The translations under genes and the position numbers were made by a program. Shown one piece after another: positions 61,301 to 64,000 of a stretch of DNA of 64,000 nt. A model generated the notes under the pieces. That model saw nothing but the letters and a program-made list of their open reading frames with translations, ran no database searches and had not been told where the DNA came from. The stretch comes from Pegea sp. RAD2-039 (Eukaryota > Chordata > Thaliacea > Salpida > Salpidae): assembly GCA_034620365.1 (NCBI GenBank), contig JAQGEQ010000071.1:992001-1056000 (forward strand), in the 5' to 3' direction. Each line of letters opens with the position of its first letter. Position 1 is the first letter of the stretch.

Positions 61301-63958
61301 CCTTATGTAACAACTACTATCCGCGTCGAGCAAACAAAAATAACTCGACCTGAAGTCATTCAGGAAGTAAGTGAACCATTGAAATAAAACAAATGCTGCT
61401 ACCAAAATATTTGTTTTTTAGTCAACAACCACAAGGCTAACAACCACAACACCCCAGCCTACAACATTCACCACCGACTCGATTACAACCACCGTAAAAC
61501 CTATTCCATATAGTGTAAATGTCCAAGCAAAAGCAACTCGAGCTGATATCGTAATTACAACGAGAAATCCAGACTCAGTTGATGGATTGACTATCAAATA
61601 TAAACCAATAGATGGTGACGATATGACGGTTAGTTTAATTATTCAGTCATTAATAAGTTTTGTAAACTATAAACTTTTGTTTAGACTTTAGACCATACGG
61701 TTGATACTAACACAGGAACTAGTCAAGTTGAAATTTCAAATCTAATTCCAAACCAGACATATGTTATGTTGACTCAAATTGTAAGAAAAGATAACAATAG
61801 ACAAGGTTGGAAAAAAAGTTATTTTACCACTGAGGTAAGTGAATCGATTTTAGATTATCTTAGCGTGATAAGTAAATGTTAAATGTAATATAAGGTTGAA
61901 GAATTTCCACCAGAACCATTTGAAGAGTTTGAAGGAGATTCTAATTCTAATTCAATTACTATTTATTGGCGAAAACCTGAAGGCGAAATAGATCATTATC
62001 AGATTGTAGTAACATCAGAGGAAGATGGAATTTCAGTAAATATTTACTAGATGTTGCTTAACTTGATTATTTTCTAAAAACTGCTTAATTTCTAGGAGCA
62101 AACATTTACTATTGATAACCCTGACTTGCAACAGTTTACAATCGATAACTTAAAACCAGACACTGGTTATACAATCAATGCTATGTCGGTTGGACCTGGT
62201 GGTAGCTCTTTATGGAATACCATCGAAATTAAAACGAAACCTGAGGTTTGTTAGCAGCTAAAAATTGGATAGATTGCCAGTTTTAAGCACCAGTACTCGA
62301 TACTTTTAGAATGAGCCTTCACCAGTAGAACCGGAGATTACTGTGAGTAATGAAGGACTTCAAATAATTTGGCCGAAATTGAATATTACTGATGGATATT
62401 TTGTTATCAACTATAAATCAGATGAAGATGATAATGCAACGGTAAATTTGTTCGTTCGCTCTTTTAATAAAAGGTATCGTGATTATAGCGCCTCGTAAAC
62501 AAACTAGAAAAAGGATACGGACTTTAAAAACATAATTTTAATTTTCTACAAATCAAATTAGCTAATCAACATTTTAACTTTACATCTTTGAAATTGAGCA
62601 GGTGCTGCGTATTCCTGTAAATACCAGCGGAGGAAAAACTTTTAAAAAGACACTTATAACAGATTTGGATGCAGATACTACATATACTTTATCCACAAAG
62701 TTAGTTGCTGAAGGCGATTCGTTGCCATGGAAAACATGGGTTATCACTACCACAACAAACAAATTCATTTTATCTGTAAGAATAACAATTATTCTTTAAG
62801 ACAAACTGCTTCTCATAACATATCAAAAATGATTGATTATTATAAATCTTGATCATTATAGTAGTTAAAGTTTACATCTAGCAGTTTCAATGTTTTAAAT
62901 CTTATATTTTAGGAGCCAACATCTGTTTATGAAGATTTTAAAGTGATTAGTATCGAGCCATCTGAGCGTTCTGTCCAAGTTAAATGGTCAGGCCCTACAG
63001 TAGGAATTGAAAAATACATGATTGAGCTCAAACGTTTGGATGGAATTACACAAACAGAGGTTACAAAATATCAAATATGAATTTGTCTCATCATTTATAT
63101 GATAAGATTTAAAAAATAAACATAAACTAACTTCACAGCGAATTTTTTATGGAAAGCCATCAACTACAAATCCATATCAACAATATGTGATTAATGGTTT
63201 GAAACCTAGCACTTCTTACAGTATTTCAGTTGTGGGAATAACGCCAGAATCTGAATATGCGTCTGAACCTACCACTTTTGTGACATTAGATGAACAGGTT
63301 TGTTAGCTTTTAAAGAAAATAGTTGTCACTTTTCCTAACTCACTACCAATAATCATTAAAATGAAATCTCAGGAAGCTGTTCCTTCTCCTAATGCCCCTG
63401 TAGACCTTCAAATATTGGAAACAACTGACACTACTGCTCGAGTTTCATGGCAACCATCTGAACCAAAGATCCTTTTCTACCTTGTTCAATACTATTCAGG
63501 AGGTCTTCCATCTAAAGTAAAGATTTCATTTATTTCTACTCTTATGTTATAAAAGAAGAATTTGAAAAACTGAAATTAGAAAGCTGTAATTTAGGAAGAT
63601 GGTTTTTTTCAGACAATCAAAGTTTTACCAAACCAGCTTATAAATGGACTACTATTACAAGATTTGACACCAAATAAGTTATATACAGTTAGAGTTAACG
63701 CCGTTGGTGTTGGGGGATCTTCTTCATGGTCTGAGACTACATTTGAAACAGATGCTTCTGTAAGCTACATTTACATCATTAGAAATTTAAAGATTTTATT
63801 TTTTTCGTAAAATTAAATAGGAAGAAGAAAGACCTCAATCCACAAGATTTGTGAGAATTGATGAAACTGATAGCACTGTGAACATCACATTTGCTGGTCC
63901 CCATCAGTTAGTCAACAGATATGTCCTCTTTATTAGATCACAGTCAGGCACTCAATTT
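52317..63958 (+). CDS. FN1: fibronectin-like secreted matrix protein (3' end outside window)
   Basis: 47 exons seen, about 2,420 residues so far. ATG at 52317 (further in-frame ATGs at 52320 and 52326), signal peptide [19 protein letters not shown]. Domains in order: three FN1-like (52527-53397), two FN2 (53469-54003), Ig (54717-55085), four FN3 (55141-56743), two FN1-like (56801-57151), Ig (57205-57603), FN3, Thr/Pro linker (about 58170-58300), FN3, Ig (58700-59114), then FN3 after FN3 to the edge with a second Thr/Pro linker near 61422-61520. FN2 marks: [15 protein letters not shown] and WCATT. FN1 marks: paired cysteines as in [17 protein letters not shown] at 53253-53264. The protein should be extracellular and bind cells or matrix. 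Frame is continuous except for one apparent base loss at about 56668. Short introns at 59115-59166 and 59278-59328 are easily missed. Ascidian fibronectin-like proteins share this mix; an unrelated Ig/FN3 matrix protein is unlikely given FN1 plus FN2. Confidence 0.9.
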
Positions 63959-64000
63959 GTAAGTGAAGACTTTTGTTAATTTGTGATCTTTGATTCTGTT

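Noticed and set aside
1-64000. LTR elements, retroviral or Polinton remnants
   Set aside because: No long terminal repeats, capsid, integrase, protease or polB-like signals were recognised; the RT pieces seen are of non-LTR type.

Overview
The window is AT-rich animal nuclear DNA (roughly two-thirds or more A+T) holding multi-exon genes with GT-AG introns, many of them only 45-60 bp long. I infer a tunicate, probably an ascidian. The main reason is the gene at the right edge: a fibronectin-like protein mixing FN1, FN2, FN3 and immunoglobulin domains, a combination I know only from chordates and, with Ig domains included, from ascidians. The species cannot be named from sequence alone.

Layout, left to right. 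1-2955 (+): 3' part of a TBK1/IKK-epsilon kinase gene, with a CCAAT-bearing minisatellite filling one intron. 3258-3542 (-): possible last exon of an unidentified gene. 3.67-4.62 kb: LINE fragment. 4.6-9.9 kb: noncoding DNA with GC-richer islands, many E-boxes, CRE-like TGACGTCA sites and GGCGCC sites; inside it a small three-exon gene (9160-9487) encodes a possible 69-residue membrane peptide. 9956-11854 (+): ATOH8-type bHLH factor. 14364-18763 (+): ENPP ectonucleotidase with four somatomedin-B domains. 20.25-20.97 kb: internally deleted, genomic (intron-bearing) duplicate of that ENPP gene.

21.6-25.1 kb: an imperfect tandem duplication carrying two small minus-strand genes, neither of which appears as a long open frame. 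Each encodes a signal peptide plus a short mature peptide. Their coding exons have diverged more than the surrounding noncoding DNA, mostly by amino-acid-changing substitutions. This is my best candidate for an undescribed system. A tRNA-derived SINE lies between the copies and a LINE fragment follows (25.5-26.8 kb, minus).

28270-34931 (+): LXR-type nuclear receptor with a long N-terminal region. 37072-39200 (+): UBE2G2 ubiquitin-conjugating enzyme. 40059-43184 (-): WDR88 orthologue with a tRNA-Glu(CTC) gene in one intron. 43.2-52.3 kb: a 9-kb AT-rich gene-poor stretch with weak transposon remnants and one possible orphan exon. 52317 to the right edge (+): the fibronectin-like gene, 47 exons seen, continuing beyond the window.

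Apart from the duplicated ENPP and peptide loci, the genes look like unrelated neighbours rather than a functional cluster. Reading frames were joined by eye at GT-AG sites. The summed exon lengths are multiples of three for ENPP, the LXR, UBE2G2 and WDR88. The fibronectin-like gene shows one apparent 1-base frameshift. No LTR retrovirus, Polinton or CRISPR array was recognised.
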